NCBI RefSeq assembly: GCF_002831565.1
Contig: NZ_CP025096.1
Span: 8,730,838 to 8,794,837 of the forward strand
Origin: Spirosoma pollinicola
GTDB lineage: Bacteria; Bacteroidota; Bacteroidia; Cytophagales; Spirosomataceae
DNA length: 64,000 nt
Direction: 5' to 3'
The notes under the pieces are model-generated. The model saw only the letters and a program-made list of their open reading frames with translations. It did not search any database and was not told where the DNA came from. Positions 33,992-41,544 of the stretch are shown piece after piece. Each line of letters starts with the position of its first letter. The stretch's first letter is position 1. A program made the position numbers and the translations under genes.

Positions 33992-34058
33992 GACCTCGGA
34001 AAAGTACAGTGTTTAACCTTTTAGGTGAAATCGTTAAACACTGTACTTTTCCGAGGTC
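33992..34058. terminator. Perfect 26-bp hairpin before pdif site N1
   Basis: 33992-34017 pairs exactly with 34033-34058. It ends TGTACTTTTCCGAGGTC directly before the dif-like site. It stops transcription from the IS element. Confidence 0.8.
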
Positions 34059-34060
34059 TG

Positions 34061-34083
34061 TTGCATAACTACAATTATGTAAA
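34061..34083 (+). other. dif-like (pdif) site N1
   Basis: TTGCATAA, CTACAA, TTATGTAAA. Confidence 0.7.
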
Positions 34084-34112
34084 GAAAATAAAGCAAGAAG
34101 CGTTATATAGTT

Positions 34113-34541
34113 ATGATAAAGCTTCTTCTTACTACAATACTATTTCTGTCAATTTTAACACTAGCCATTTGTCAAACGACAATGAAAACATATTGTCACG
34201 CTCCTAAAGTGACAATACGAGCTGTGGAAAATGATTCTCTTCCTAGCGAGAGTTACCGCGTCGGAGTAAAATTTGTCTTTGAGACCTATTTTAAAGACAC
34301 TGTTTCAATATACGTTGACGAACTATGTGTAGCAAAAAAACACCTTAAAAGCTCATCTAATGGTTTTGCCGCAGCTATCGATGTACGTGTTCACCCTTCG
34401 CAAGAAATCCTGCTTAAGACAGATCGAGGTGAGTGCACGCAGTTCATTTTAAAACGGGGTTACAAGTACCTGTATATTGGCCGTTCTGATAATAACAATT
34501 GGACTCTCGCCTACTCCAATTATCTATGGGGCTATTACTAA
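34113..34541 (+). CDS. Secreted hypothetical protein in a pdif module
   Basis: 142 residues. A hydrophobic signal peptide (MIKLLLTTILFLSILTLAIC) is followed by a beta-rich mature part (KVTIRAVENDS, VGVKFVFETYFKDTVSIYVD) with two further Cys residues. Ends YSNYLWGYY. Family unknown. Sole gene between N1 and N2. Confidence 0.62.
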   Translation: MIKLLLTTILFLSILTLAICQTTMKTYCHAPKVTIRAVENDSLPSESYRVGVKFVFETYFKDTVSIYVDELCVAKKHLKSSSNGFAAAIDVRVHPSQEILLKTDRGECTQFILKRGYKYLYIGRSDNNNWTLAYSNYLWGYY

Positions 34542-34558
34542 ATCTCACTTCCAGATTG

Positions 34559-34581
34559 TTATATAAGTGGCATTATGTTAG
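34559..34581 (+). other. dif-like (pdif) site N2
   Basis: TTATATAA, GTGGCA, TTATGTTAG. The centre GTGGCA is the same as in K4 on pK. Confidence 0.7.
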
Positions 34582-34587
34582 CTGAAT

Positions 34588-35175
34588 TTAGCGTGGGCTT
34601 AGCTGATAAAATAGTCCTACCTGCCAGTTTTGGTTTGTAAAGGAGTAAGTACCCGAACCCGAAAGGTCGTAAAAAGTTAGTGCTCTAAAATAACCTCCTG
34701 TTATACCGACGCGACTGAATTGATAACGGCCACGACCGGTTAAACCGATCTCAATAGGTTTGCTGTTAGACCAACTGGCTGATTTACTAATCAGCCAGTT
34801 TAGCTCAGGACCAATCAAAAAGCTTAGCTTCTTCACGGGTTTGACACCAATGGTAGGTCTAATGCCAATGTAAGTGTAACGGACTGGTACGAGCTGTTGC
34901 TCAATCGGATTCTCATATCGATGTCCCTTCTGTTGAAGATTCAACTCGATCTGGGTAGTAAACAGCCTGGATAGCTGATGGTCATAGGCTAAACTTACAT
35001 AAAACCCTGGCTTAGCTTTAATGGGAGCAAGTCCAATCAACGCTGTATTCTCTATACTAACTATTGTATTGGAATAGGAGTAACCAGCGCCGATATTAAA
35101 TTGATTCTTCGATTGAGCAGACGACTGGTAGCTATTACCAAAGACGATTGCTATTAAAAAGAGAAGGTATCTCAT
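34588..35175 (-). CDS. Outer-membrane beta-barrel protein (PorT-like)
   Basis: 195 residues with signal peptide MRYLLFLIAIVFGNSYQSSA. The mature chain has about eight amphipathic beta strands with aromatic girdles (FYVSLAYDHQLSRLFTTQIE, YTYIGIRPTIGVKPVKKLSF) and ends in WQVGLFYQL, a C-terminal strand fit for BAM insertion. Typical of outer-membrane beta-barrel domain proteins of Bacteroidota. Cargo between N2 and N3. Confidence 0.8.
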   Translation of the reverse strand: MRYLLFLIAIVFGNSYQSSAQSKNQFNIGAGYSYSNTIVSIENTALIGLAPIKAKPGFYVSLAYDHQLSRLFTTQIELNLQQKGHRYENPIEQQLVPVRYTYIGIRPTIGVKPVKKLSFLIGPELNWLISKSASWSNSKPIEIGLTGRGRYQFSRVGITGGYFRALTFYDLSGSGTYSFTNQNWQVGLFYQLSPR

Positions 35176-35364
35176 TCCTTAAGCGATTTGTCTGCATAAC
35201 GTATGCTCTTTTTTTCTGTTGTATAATTTTCGTGGCTGTTGCAAAAGTCGGAAGTGGCTTAGTCTCTTTTTTCAATCGCTTGTTTTTGAAGCAAAACTTA
35301 ACGGAATGAGGCCCGTTTACTAAGCATTGAAACAGCCACTTTGTATATGTTAAGCTGAGCCCGT

Positions 35365-35781
35365 ATGTTGAACGAAGAAAGAACTGATACCGCTAAGTTA
35401 TTCTACTTTGTCCTATTCGTGGCGGTTAATGGGTTGAGCTGCCTGATTATTCCCTTCTTCCTCGACTACGCTCATATTTATCTCAACGGATTTCTTATTC
35501 CTGACAGCCTACGGTGGGACGATAACAACCGCCTAAGAGCAAACCCGATAGGATGGTTCACGGCTCAAGTGCTGATTGTGTTAATTGAGTTCGTAGGCTC
35601 ACTCTGGCTGCTTTACCGCTTTAATTGGCGCAATACTCCTGTTTGGTTAGCTAGACAGCCGATACGGATTATTCAGGGGGTAAGCGGGTTAGTAGTCGCT
35701 GTAGTAACGGTAGTGAGCTTGTTTGGAAGAGGGGGTTTTCTTATATGGCTGGTAAAACACTATGTCAAAACTGTTGTATAA
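35365..35781 (+). CDS. Hypothetical integral membrane protein
   Basis: 138 residues with three or four membrane helices (FYFVLFVAVNGLSCLIIPFF, FTAQVLIVLIEFVGSLWLL, GVSGLVVAVVTVVSLF). The stop codon is the TAA of pdif site N3, so the site forms the last codons (KTVV then stop). Family unknown. Confidence 0.6.
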   Translation: MLNEERTDTAKLFYFVLFVAVNGLSCLIIPFFLDYAHIYLNGFLIPDSLRWDDNNRLRANPIGWFTAQVLIVLIEFVGSLWLLYRFNWRNTPVWLARQPIRIIQGVSGLVVAVVTVVSLFGRGGFLIWLVKHYVKTVV

Positions 35782-35796
35782 TCTCACTTATGATAA
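35774..35796 (+). other. dif-like (pdif) site N3
   Basis: TTGTATAA, TCTCAC, TTATGATAA. It supplies the stop codon of the upstream gene. Confidence 0.72.
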
Positions 35797-35810
35797 GCTA
35801 AAGTAAGATC

Positions 35811-35896
35811 GAGAAAAGTCATACTATATGTCATACAATTGATTCGGTCTGAAAAAAGCGTTTAGTTTGCTGTATACTAAATGTATGACTTTTCTC
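35811..35896. promoter_or_regulatory. Operator-like inverted repeat before the 35898 gene
   Basis: GAGAAAAGTCATAC (35811-35824) and GTATGACTTTTCTC (35883-35896) are perfect 14-base arms; a partial copy TATGTCATAC lies at 35827. The right arm ends one base before the start codon, so binding there would block translation or transcription. Likely autoregulation. Confidence 0.7.
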
Positions 35897-35897
35897 A

Positions 35898-36374
35898 ATG
35901 GCTGACCAAGACCCGCTTACAGAACTCGAATTAAGTAAACAGCAGTCTGAAAATACGATTACAGAACTGCTATTAAGTAGTACACCCTCTGACACCTTGG
36001 AAGAGAGCGGTAAGAAGGGCAAAGGAGGCCGTCGTCGTCATGCGCCTGATGTTGGGGTTTGGTCAATTCGTGGTATCGAGTTTGAAACCCGTACAGCCTT
36101 TGAGAAAGCTGCCGAGCGAAGCGGTAAAACCATTGGCCAGTATCTAAACGAGGATCTACGCCAGTACGCCCAAGAACAACTTAAGAAAGGAAATCAACCG
36201 CCAGCTCGTCAGGAAGATTTACGGACTGAGATTGATGATTTAAAGTCAGTTGTTGTTCAATTAGCTCAACGTACCGAATTAGACAATCAACGAGACGAGG
36301 AACTTCGCATTATCCGAGAAGCTATCCAGCAACGCCCAGCCAGTTTCCGAGAATGGTTATTTGGTAAAAAGTAA
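35898..36374 (+). CDS. Plasmid DNA-binding/coiled-coil protein (pN)
   Basis: 158 residues. A basic stretch GKKGKGGRRRHAPDVGVWSI precedes a ribbon-helix-helix or HTH-like part (FETRTAFEKAAERSGKTIGQ), then a coiled coil and the tail FREWLFGKK. It resembles the pK protein at 25495 in position, coiled coil and W..LFG tail, though the DNA-binding parts differ. Likely a copy-number, partition or regulatory protein. Confidence 0.55.
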   Translation: MADQDPLTELELSKQQSENTITELLLSSTPSDTLEESGKKGKGGRRRHAPDVGVWSIRGIEFETRTAFEKAAERSGKTIGQYLNEDLRQYAQEQLKKGNQPPARQEDLRTEIDDLKSVVVQLAQRTELDNQRDEELRIIREAIQQRPASFREWLFGKK

Positions 36375-36395
36375 ATACCCTCTTCCCCCTTTCCA

Positions 36396-36614
36396 ATGCC
36401 AGGTGAACATATGGTCCAACGGCTACAGCGCTTGATTAACGACCACCAAATTAGACAGATTCGTATCTGTCGTTTGGGTGATTTTAAACTCCATGATCAG
36501 AGTGAGGAGTGGAGCTTTGGCCATGAATATATTCAAGTGGGTAGCCAGCCTTACAACCTCAATCGCGTGGTGACGTTTACCGTCATCGATCAAGTTCTAT
36601 ACCTTTATTTTTAA
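36396..36614 (+). CDS. Small hypothetical protein (pN)
   Basis: 72 residues: MPGEHMVQRLQRLINDHQIR, then a beta-rich end (VVTFTVIDQVLYLYF). It follows the previous gene by 21 bases, probably the same transcript. Function unknown. Confidence 0.5.
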   Translation: MPGEHMVQRLQRLINDHQIRQIRICRLGDFKLHDQSEEWSFGHEYIQVGSQPYNLNRVVTFTVIDQVLYLYF

Positions 36615-36670
36615 GAACACTACAGGTCTGCTTGCGAAAAAGCTGACGCGTGCTAACTTTGCTAGTCTGA

Positions 36671-36765
36671 TTGAGTAGCCAGCCATGTTTATCCCCTAAA
36701 AAACCTCCCTTCGGTCCGTCTTTTAGGGGATAAACCGCCTGTCCCCCCTCCGACTGTCGGGGGGG
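36671..36765. other. Double-hairpin element, candidate transfer origin of pN
   Basis: GAGTAGCCAGCCAT, then hairpin A pairing about 36687-36701 with 36721-36735 around CCTCCCTTCGGTCCGTC, then hairpin B CCCCCC (36743-36748) with GGGGGG (36759-36764) around TCCGACTGTC. It sits 25 bases upstream of mobC. pH and pL carry the same loops with different stems. Confidence 0.65.
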
Positions 36766-36789
36766 TAAAAATCGCTCACTCTGTTCGCT

Positions 36790-37146
36790 ATGAACCCAAC
36801 TGAACCCCTTAAAAAGAAGGGCGGCCGACCGCCCAGCACCCAGAAACGCGACCAGCAAATGACGGTCTTGCTGACCAAGCTGGAGAAGCTGGCCATCCAG
36901 AAGCGAGCTGAGAAGGCGGGTCTGAATCTATCGGACTATGGCCGACAAATAATCCTTACTGGCAAAGCCCAGGCCAGACTAAGCCCGGAGGAAAACGCCA
37001 CCCTGAACCAAGTTGCGCGTCTAGGTAGTAACCTCAATCAGATCGCTCACAAAGCCCATGCCGACGGTATCCGTAGTATTGCCCTGGAAGCCCACCGACT
37101 GCTTCAGCAATTGAGTCAGTTATTAGATAAACCGGCTGATGTATGA
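36790..37146 (+). CDS. mobC: MobC-family relaxosome protein
   Basis: 118 residues. A basic start (KKKGGRPPSTQKRDQQMTVLL) and ribbon-helix-helix segment are followed by the signature GLNLSDYGRQIILTGKA and LGSNLNQIAHKAH. MobC binds and opens oriT for MOBP-type relaxases. It overlaps the next gene by four bases (ATGA). Confidence 0.88.
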   Translation: MNPTEPLKKKGGRPPSTQKRDQQMTVLLTKLEKLAIQKRAEKAGLNLSDYGRQIILTGKAQARLSPEENATLNQVARLGSNLNQIAHKAHADGIRSIALEAHRLLQQLSQLLDKPADV

Positions 37147-37433
37147 GTGTGGTGGTCTACTTGAAAAAATACCAATATGGGGGGCGTTACCACTACGGTA
37201 AGCTGTGGGTGGACCGCGAGCCGCCTCTGTGTGAAGTGCTGAATTTTCTCAATCCTATCCCCATCCTTGAGCATCGGGAGTACAATCTGCTGAAGGCGGG
37301 TGATCGAATCGAATTTGACGCCTTATTTGAGGCTTGGGAGATGATCGATGAGTTGGAGTTTTACCGGGCCTATAAGCGGGCCACGGCGAGTGATTTTCGG
37401 CTGTACGTCAATGGTAAACCTTTGCCCCTATGA
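37143..37433 (+). CDS. Hypothetical protein in the mob operon
   Basis: 96 residues: MSVVVYLKKYQYGGRYHYGK, EYNLLKAGDRIEFDALFEAW and a C-terminal FRLYVNGKPLPL. Start and stop overlap both neighbours, so it is translated with the relaxase. Family unknown; probably a relaxosome helper. Confidence 0.55.
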   Translation: MSVVVYLKKYQYGGRYHYGKLWVDREPPLCEVLNFLNPIPILEHREYNLLKAGDRIEFDALFEAWEMIDELEFYRAYKRATASDFRLYVNGKPLPL

Positions 37434-38314
37434 TTGCTAAAACGAGTATTGGCCGCAGCTTTAAGGGCTGTTGCGCTTATAACATGCAGAAAGTGGAGAT
37501 GGGCCAGGGCCAAGTGCTGCTGAGCCAAGGCGTGCGGGACTACGAGTTGAGGGCGATGGTGGCTGACTTCACCCGACAGGCCAAAATGAATCCCGAGTTA
37601 ACGCGTAGCGTCTGGCATACGGCTATCAGCTTTGATCCTCAAGACGAGGCCCGGTTACAACTCAAGCCGGAGTTAATGAACCAAGTGGCTAGTGAGTACT
37701 TAAAAGGCATGGGTCTGGATCAATCGCAATACGTGGTGATTCAGCACCAGGACACTGCCCACAGTCATTTTCACATTATTGCCAACCGGGTAGCCAGTAA
37801 TGGCCAAAGCATCAGTGATAGTCACAATTATAACCGCTCGGAGAAACTGCTCCGAGAGATTGAGCAAAAGCATAGTCTCACGCTGATGAAGGAGCAAGGC
37901 TACCGGCTGAGTTTGGAGCACTTACCAGAGCGGGATCGTCACCGGTTGGAGATGCGGAATGAAGTTCGGCAGAGCTTAGAGCGTTCGACCACCAGCGCGG
38001 AGCTGAAAGCGGATTTGGCCCAACGCGGTATCGAGGTGATCGTGAATCGGGATCAGGCAGGTAAAGCCCGTGGGTTGAGCTTTGAGCGTGTGAGCCAAAC
38101 CGATAACGGGGAAGAAATCAAAGTGGCTTTCAAAGGCTCCAAGCTACACCAGAGTCTAAGTTTATGCCATATCCAGGAACAGTTACTAGAAAACGGTCAT
38201 AAACGGGCCTTAGAGCTTTCTCAGCAGCGAGAGCTAGCGAAGGCGCAAGAGTTGACGATAAGCTTGCAAAACGAAGAAAAACGACTTAAAAAAGGGCGTG
38301 GCCTGAGCATGTGA
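37430..38314 (+). CDS. MOBP-type relaxase/mobilization nuclease
   Basis: 294 residues. It opens MIAKTSIGRSFKGCCAYNMQ, has the accessory segment SVWHTAISFDPQDE, and the metal-binding HxH motif HSHFHIIANRVASNGQ near residue 110. The nicking Tyr is probably in the N-terminal YN region. After residue 200 it is helical. Length is typical of short Bacteroidota relaxases. Works with mobC on the upstream element. Confidence 0.88.
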   Translation: MIAKTSIGRSFKGCCAYNMQKVEMGQGQVLLSQGVRDYELRAMVADFTRQAKMNPELTRSVWHTAISFDPQDEARLQLKPELMNQVASEYLKGMGLDQSQYVVIQHQDTAHSHFHIIANRVASNGQSISDSHNYNRSEKLLREIEQKHSLTLMKEQGYRLSLEHLPERDRHRLEMRNEVRQSLERSTTSAELKADLAQRGIEVIVNRDQAGKARGLSFERVSQTDNGEEIKVAFKGSKLHQSLSLCHIQEQLLENGHKRALELSQQRELAKAQELTISLQNEEKRLKKGRGLSM

Positions 38315-38315
38315 G

Positions 38316-38942
38316 ATGGAGACTAAGAAAGCCCAATCGAGTGATGAGTTAGTGAGTGAATTGTTACAAGGGGTCCTCGATGATATCAAAGGCCTAAAAC
38401 AGTCGGTCAACCAATTGGCTACTAAAGATGAACCTGACTATCGAGAGGAGTTAAAAACGTTAGCTCGGGCGGTCGAGTCGTTGAAACACCAACCAGGTCC
38501 TGCTTCGAGCGAGTCGAATCAAGTTTTCGAGCGATTCAGCCGGTTAGAACAGCTAATTCGCCAAAAGCCTGACTATAAGGTCAGTCAGTACGTGCGCTAT
38601 GGGGGCTATGTATTTGGACTGATGGTGATGTTAGTGGCGGGTCTAACCTGGCTAGCCTTAGATTGGAAAGGGGAACGGGACCGGTTTCGAGACGCTTACT
38701 GGACGGCAGATTGGCGGGTGCGCTACGTTAAGCAAGCAGATCCTACCTTCTACAGCCACGTCGAAGGAGTATTCACCAAAGACCCGGCAGGCGTCAGTAA
38801 GTGGATTGTCGAGCAGGAGCAGGCCGACGAGAAGCGCGCTTTAGCGGTTCAGGCTGCCGAGCAAGCCAAAGCCTTATCTCGCCAGGCGAATGAGTTGGAA
38901 GGAAAACAGATGACAAAGGGGAAGAAAAAAGAAAGCCAATGA
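38316..38942 (+). CDS. Mobilization-operon membrane protein (pN)
   Basis: 208 residues, a functional counterpart of 15659-16363 on pK. An N-terminal coiled coil (LVSELLQGVLDDIKGLKQSV) is followed by one membrane segment (YVFGLMVMLVAGLTWLAL near residue 105) and a C-terminal helix rich in Ala/Gln. It starts two bases after the relaxase stop. Probably a relaxosome anchor. Confidence 0.6.
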   Translation: METKKAQSSDELVSELLQGVLDDIKGLKQSVNQLATKDEPDYREELKTLARAVESLKHQPGPASSESNQVFERFSRLEQLIRQKPDYKVSQYVRYGGYVFGLMVMLVAGLTWLALDWKGERDRFRDAYWTADWRVRYVKQADPTFYSHVEGVFTKDPAGVSKWIVEQEQADEKRALAVQAAEQAKALSRQANELEGKQMTKGKKKESQ

Positions 38943-38994
38943 AACCCGATTTCAAGCGGCTGGTTGCTTTCTCTCCCCTTTTCAACCTTTCTGA

Positions 38995-39207
38995 TCAGGG
39001 TTGTTTCTTCCCAGCAAGTATTTTATCTCGTTCAGCGGCATATGCTAACGTTTCCGCTACGGTCATGTAAGGCCCTTTATGATTGACCCAGTGTTCACCA
39101 GACTCGTTCATTTCCTGTTCGGTCATTCCGTTCTTGATGACAGCAATCAGCTTAGGGGCGGCTTCTGAAGCCGTCCTCTTATTGGGGTTTTTGAGCGATT
39201 TGAGCAT
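38995..39207 (-). CDS. BrnA-like antitoxin
   Basis: 70 residues from the ATG at 39207 (MLKSLKNPNKRTASEAAPKL). A longer frame starts at 39285 inside the toxin gene. It has the toxin-distal position and small helical form expected of BrnA. The start overlaps the toxin end by 29 bases. The DNA-binding part is not obvious. Confidence 0.5.
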   Translation of the reverse strand: MLKSLKNPNKRTASEAAPKLIAVIKNGMTEQEMNESGEHWVNHKGPYMTVAETLAYAAERDKILAGKKQP

Positions 39208-39478
39208 AGTGTTCGCGTTCTTTTTGGTTGGCTGGTCGGCAACTAATGGGCCTAATTTGACCATTTCTAATGACATACACAACAAGCAATATTCGATTCT
39301 GGTTGCTTCGGGCTACCAGCTTGAAGCGTTCTTCCTGGTCACTGTGTTGGGGATCACGCAGAGCCAGCGGAGCTGGATCGTAAAATAAGCTTTCTACTTC
39401 CTCAATGGTATTGGCCCGAAGTGGATAGTGGTCGATAATATGATTTTCATTTCCCATATCCCACTGAAATTCAATCAT
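39179..39478 (-). CDS. BrnT-like ribonuclease toxin
   Basis: 99 residues. The BrnT-type opening MIEFQWDMGNENHIIDHYPL leads to a core RFKLVARSNQNRILLVVYVI and the end RPISCRPANQKEREHYAQ, matching the family pattern of R.k.i..S..gr.L.V....R...irIisaR.A...Er..Y. It overlaps the rep stop by eight bases, so toxin supply is tied to rep translation. Confidence 0.65.
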   Translation of the reverse strand: MIEFQWDMGNENHIIDHYPLRANTIEEVESLFYDPAPLALRDPQHSDQEERFKLVARSNQNRILLVVYVIRNGQIRPISCRPANQKEREHYAQIAQKPQ

Positions 39479-40427
39479 TTTTTATCCCTTTTGGTTGTTT
39501 CAAGCCCAATCGGGTGAGCAGATAACCGGCTACGTTCTTTTCGACTTTGACTTTTCCGGTCTGCAACTCGTAAGCAAACTTATTAACTTCTTGAATCAGA
39601 TCCGCCGAGTTCATAATCTGATTCACTACGTCAGCCCGCTTAATGTTCCATTTTTCCAATAGGAGTCGGACGTTTTGGTATTGGGCGTCTGACACACCTG
39701 TTAGGTTAGCTCCTGTTTTGACTGCTCCGTTCTCCACAGGCAAGACTACGGCTAAGGGTTGAGCCTTGACGGTGAAGGTAATATTTTTGAAGCTACGGCC
39801 CTTCTTTTCGAGGGTATAGCCGATCTTTAAATCGGTGTGTTGATTAATTTGCTTTACTGATTCATCAAGTACAAACTGCTTCAATTGTCCAATCTGTCTA
39901 TACTGCTCATTCCCCTTGTCATCAAGCAAGGACAGCATCTTCTTGAGTTCGTCTAGGCTAAAGGTTTGAGTTTGTCCCTTGTCTTTCCATTGGCTGCATA
40001 TAGTGTAAATTCGCTTAGCAAATTTGCTACTCAGGCGCAGAGCTGCATAGAGTTGGAAGGAAGTGAAATTATCTTTCAAATCGAATAGATAGGGTTTGAT
40101 TGGGTTGGCAAACTCAACCTCAATGATTCCCGTTCCATGAACATACTCAATGCGTTGGAACATCCATAATTGTATATAGCTCTTAGGTGTTGAGACTTCA
40201 AACATACGGCTCCCCATGCCCTCAGTGGCTATGCGCAGTTGCTGGTAATTGTACTTCTTGCCTGTTAGTTTCCCCATTTCAATCACCGACACTTCATAAA
40301 TTCCGTCTGATTTATCTTTCCGTAATTTGGCAAGTAGGTATAGAAAGATGTCTAATTGCATCTCTGAGTACTCATAACGTGCATTGGTAATAGCGTTATG
40401 CTGACGCACTTCCACGGCCTGATTCAT
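39471..40427 (-). CDS. repB: Replication initiator RepB/Rep_3 family (pN)
   Basis: 318 residues. MNQAVEVRQHNAITNARYEY, the helix EMQLDIFLYLLAKLRKD, VIEMGKLTGKKY and SSKFAKRIYTICSQWKD mark winged-helix domain 1; domain 2 follows QLKQFVLDESVKQINQHTDL. It is similar in layout to the pK initiator but its iterons are quite different. It heads a rep-brnT-brnA unit. Confidence 0.92.
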   Translation of the reverse strand: MNQAVEVRQHNAITNARYEYSEMQLDIFLYLLAKLRKDKSDGIYEVSVIEMGKLTGKKYNYQQLRIATEGMGSRMFEVSTPKSYIQLWMFQRIEYVHGTGIIEVEFANPIKPYLFDLKDNFTSFQLYAALRLSSKFAKRIYTICSQWKDKGQTQTFSLDELKKMLSLLDDKGNEQYRQIGQLKQFVLDESVKQINQHTDLKIGYTLEKKGRSFKNITFTVKAQPLAVVLPVENGAVKTGANLTGVSDAQYQNVRLLLEKWNIKRADVVNQIMNSADLIQEVNKFAYELQTGKVKVEKNVAGYLLTRLGLKQPKGIKND

Positions 40428-40517
40428 GGCTAAATTCCTTGCTTTGAGGGGTTATATACTCTATAATGTCAAAAAAACAGATTCAATTCACAGTATGTTT
40501 AAAAATAATGTTTTTTC

Positions 40518-40630
40518 GCTTATCAAACCTGTTTTTTCAACTTATCAAACCTGTTTTTTAGCTTATCAAACCTGTTTTTTAGCTTATCAAACCTGTTTTT
40601 TAGCTTATCAAACCTGTTTTTTAGCTTATA
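40518..40630. repeat. Iteron origin of pN
   Basis: Five copies of a 21-22 base repeat with core GCTTATCAAACCTGTTTTTT start at 40518, 40540, 40561, 40582 and 40603; a truncated sixth follows at 40624. They lie 90 bases upstream of rep. Confidence 0.93.
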
Positions 40631-41032
40631 TATAGGATAACAAATAGAACAAAGTTTTACAAATACACAAAGATTGTGTTGTCGAAAAAAACGGCATTTA
40701 GGGAGCTGACGCGAAATCCAAAAAATAGCTGACGCCGGAAAAGTATTAAAGGAATAAAAAAAGCAGAAAAAACAAAAACACCAAAAAAGGAAAAACGGCA
40801 GAAGGGGGCAAACTACAAATTTAGTTATTAAACGCTTGGAATACTAATATATTTAGTAAAATAATTACAGGTAACTAACTGATAATTAGCAAAATAGATA
40901 TACTTTAGCCCGCATTTAAGGTAGATAATTCAAGCGCTATAATAACTGTTTATATAGCCTTGGGTAGACAGATGATGGCCAGCCCTTTTACGTTTCTTTT
41001 ATTTTAATCGTCTCAAAATGACTTAATTAAGT
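40631..41032. other. AT-rich origin-side region (pN)
   Basis: No gene. It contains purine-rich runs and TAACTAACTGATAATTAG at about 40873, a variant of the conserved CTGATTATCAAT motif near origins or transfer origins on all six plasmids. Promoter for the HU-like gene is expected near its right end. Confidence 0.45.
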
Positions 41033-41335
41033 ATGACAAAACAAGATGTAATCAACCAAGTTAGTGAGAAAACCGGCGTCGACCCCTTGCTCACCCGGTC
41101 GGTAATCGAATCCTTTTTCACGGTAGTAAAAGAGTCCTTAGTCGAGGGCGAACCCATTTATATCCGCACCTTCGGGAGCTTCATCCTTAAACAGCGAGCC
41201 CAAAAAACAGCCCGCAATATCAGTCAGAATACGGCGGTCACAATTCCGACCCAGATAATCCCTTCCTTCAAGCCTGGTTCGGAGTTTACCAACCAGGTTA
41301 GGGCTCAGCCGATGCCAGCCAAGATAAAAAAATGA
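41033..41335 (+). CDS. HU/IHF-family DNA-binding protein
   Basis: 100 residues. MTKQDVINQVSEKTGVDPLL, ESFFTVVKESLVEGEPIYIR and FGSFILKQRAQKTARNI are classic HU features; the beta-arm end is PSFKPGSEF in place of the usual PxFKPGK. Likely bends origin or transfer-origin DNA. A hairpin terminator follows (about 41345-41400). Confidence 0.93.
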   Translation: MTKQDVINQVSEKTGVDPLLTRSVIESFFTVVKESLVEGEPIYIRTFGSFILKQRAQKTARNISQNTAVTIPTQIIPSFKPGSEFTNQVRAQPMPAKIKK

Positions 41336-41423
41336 CGTATGATCAGGGTAAAAAAAGGGTAATGACCTATGATGTCACCACCCCTTTTTTACCCCGTTGT
41401 TTTTTGTACTTTTCTGAGGGTTG

Positions 41424-41446
41424 TTGTATAAGCTATCTTATGTTAT
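41424..41446 (+). other. dif-like (pdif) site N4
   Basis: TTGTATAA, GCTATC, TTATGTTAT, preceded by TGTACTTTTCTGAGG as at other pdif sites. Confidence 0.75.
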
Positions 41447-41544
41447 GTGGTTTTTCTCAGAATCAGGCCTTTATGACTGCGAGGAAAAACCCGCTAAAAA
41501 AACCTTATTTTGACCCTACCTGACGAGCCCTAAAAAAGCGTCAA

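Noticed and set aside
35219..35240. A dif-like site near TTGTATAA at 35219
   Set aside because: The right arm is missing; at best a half site.
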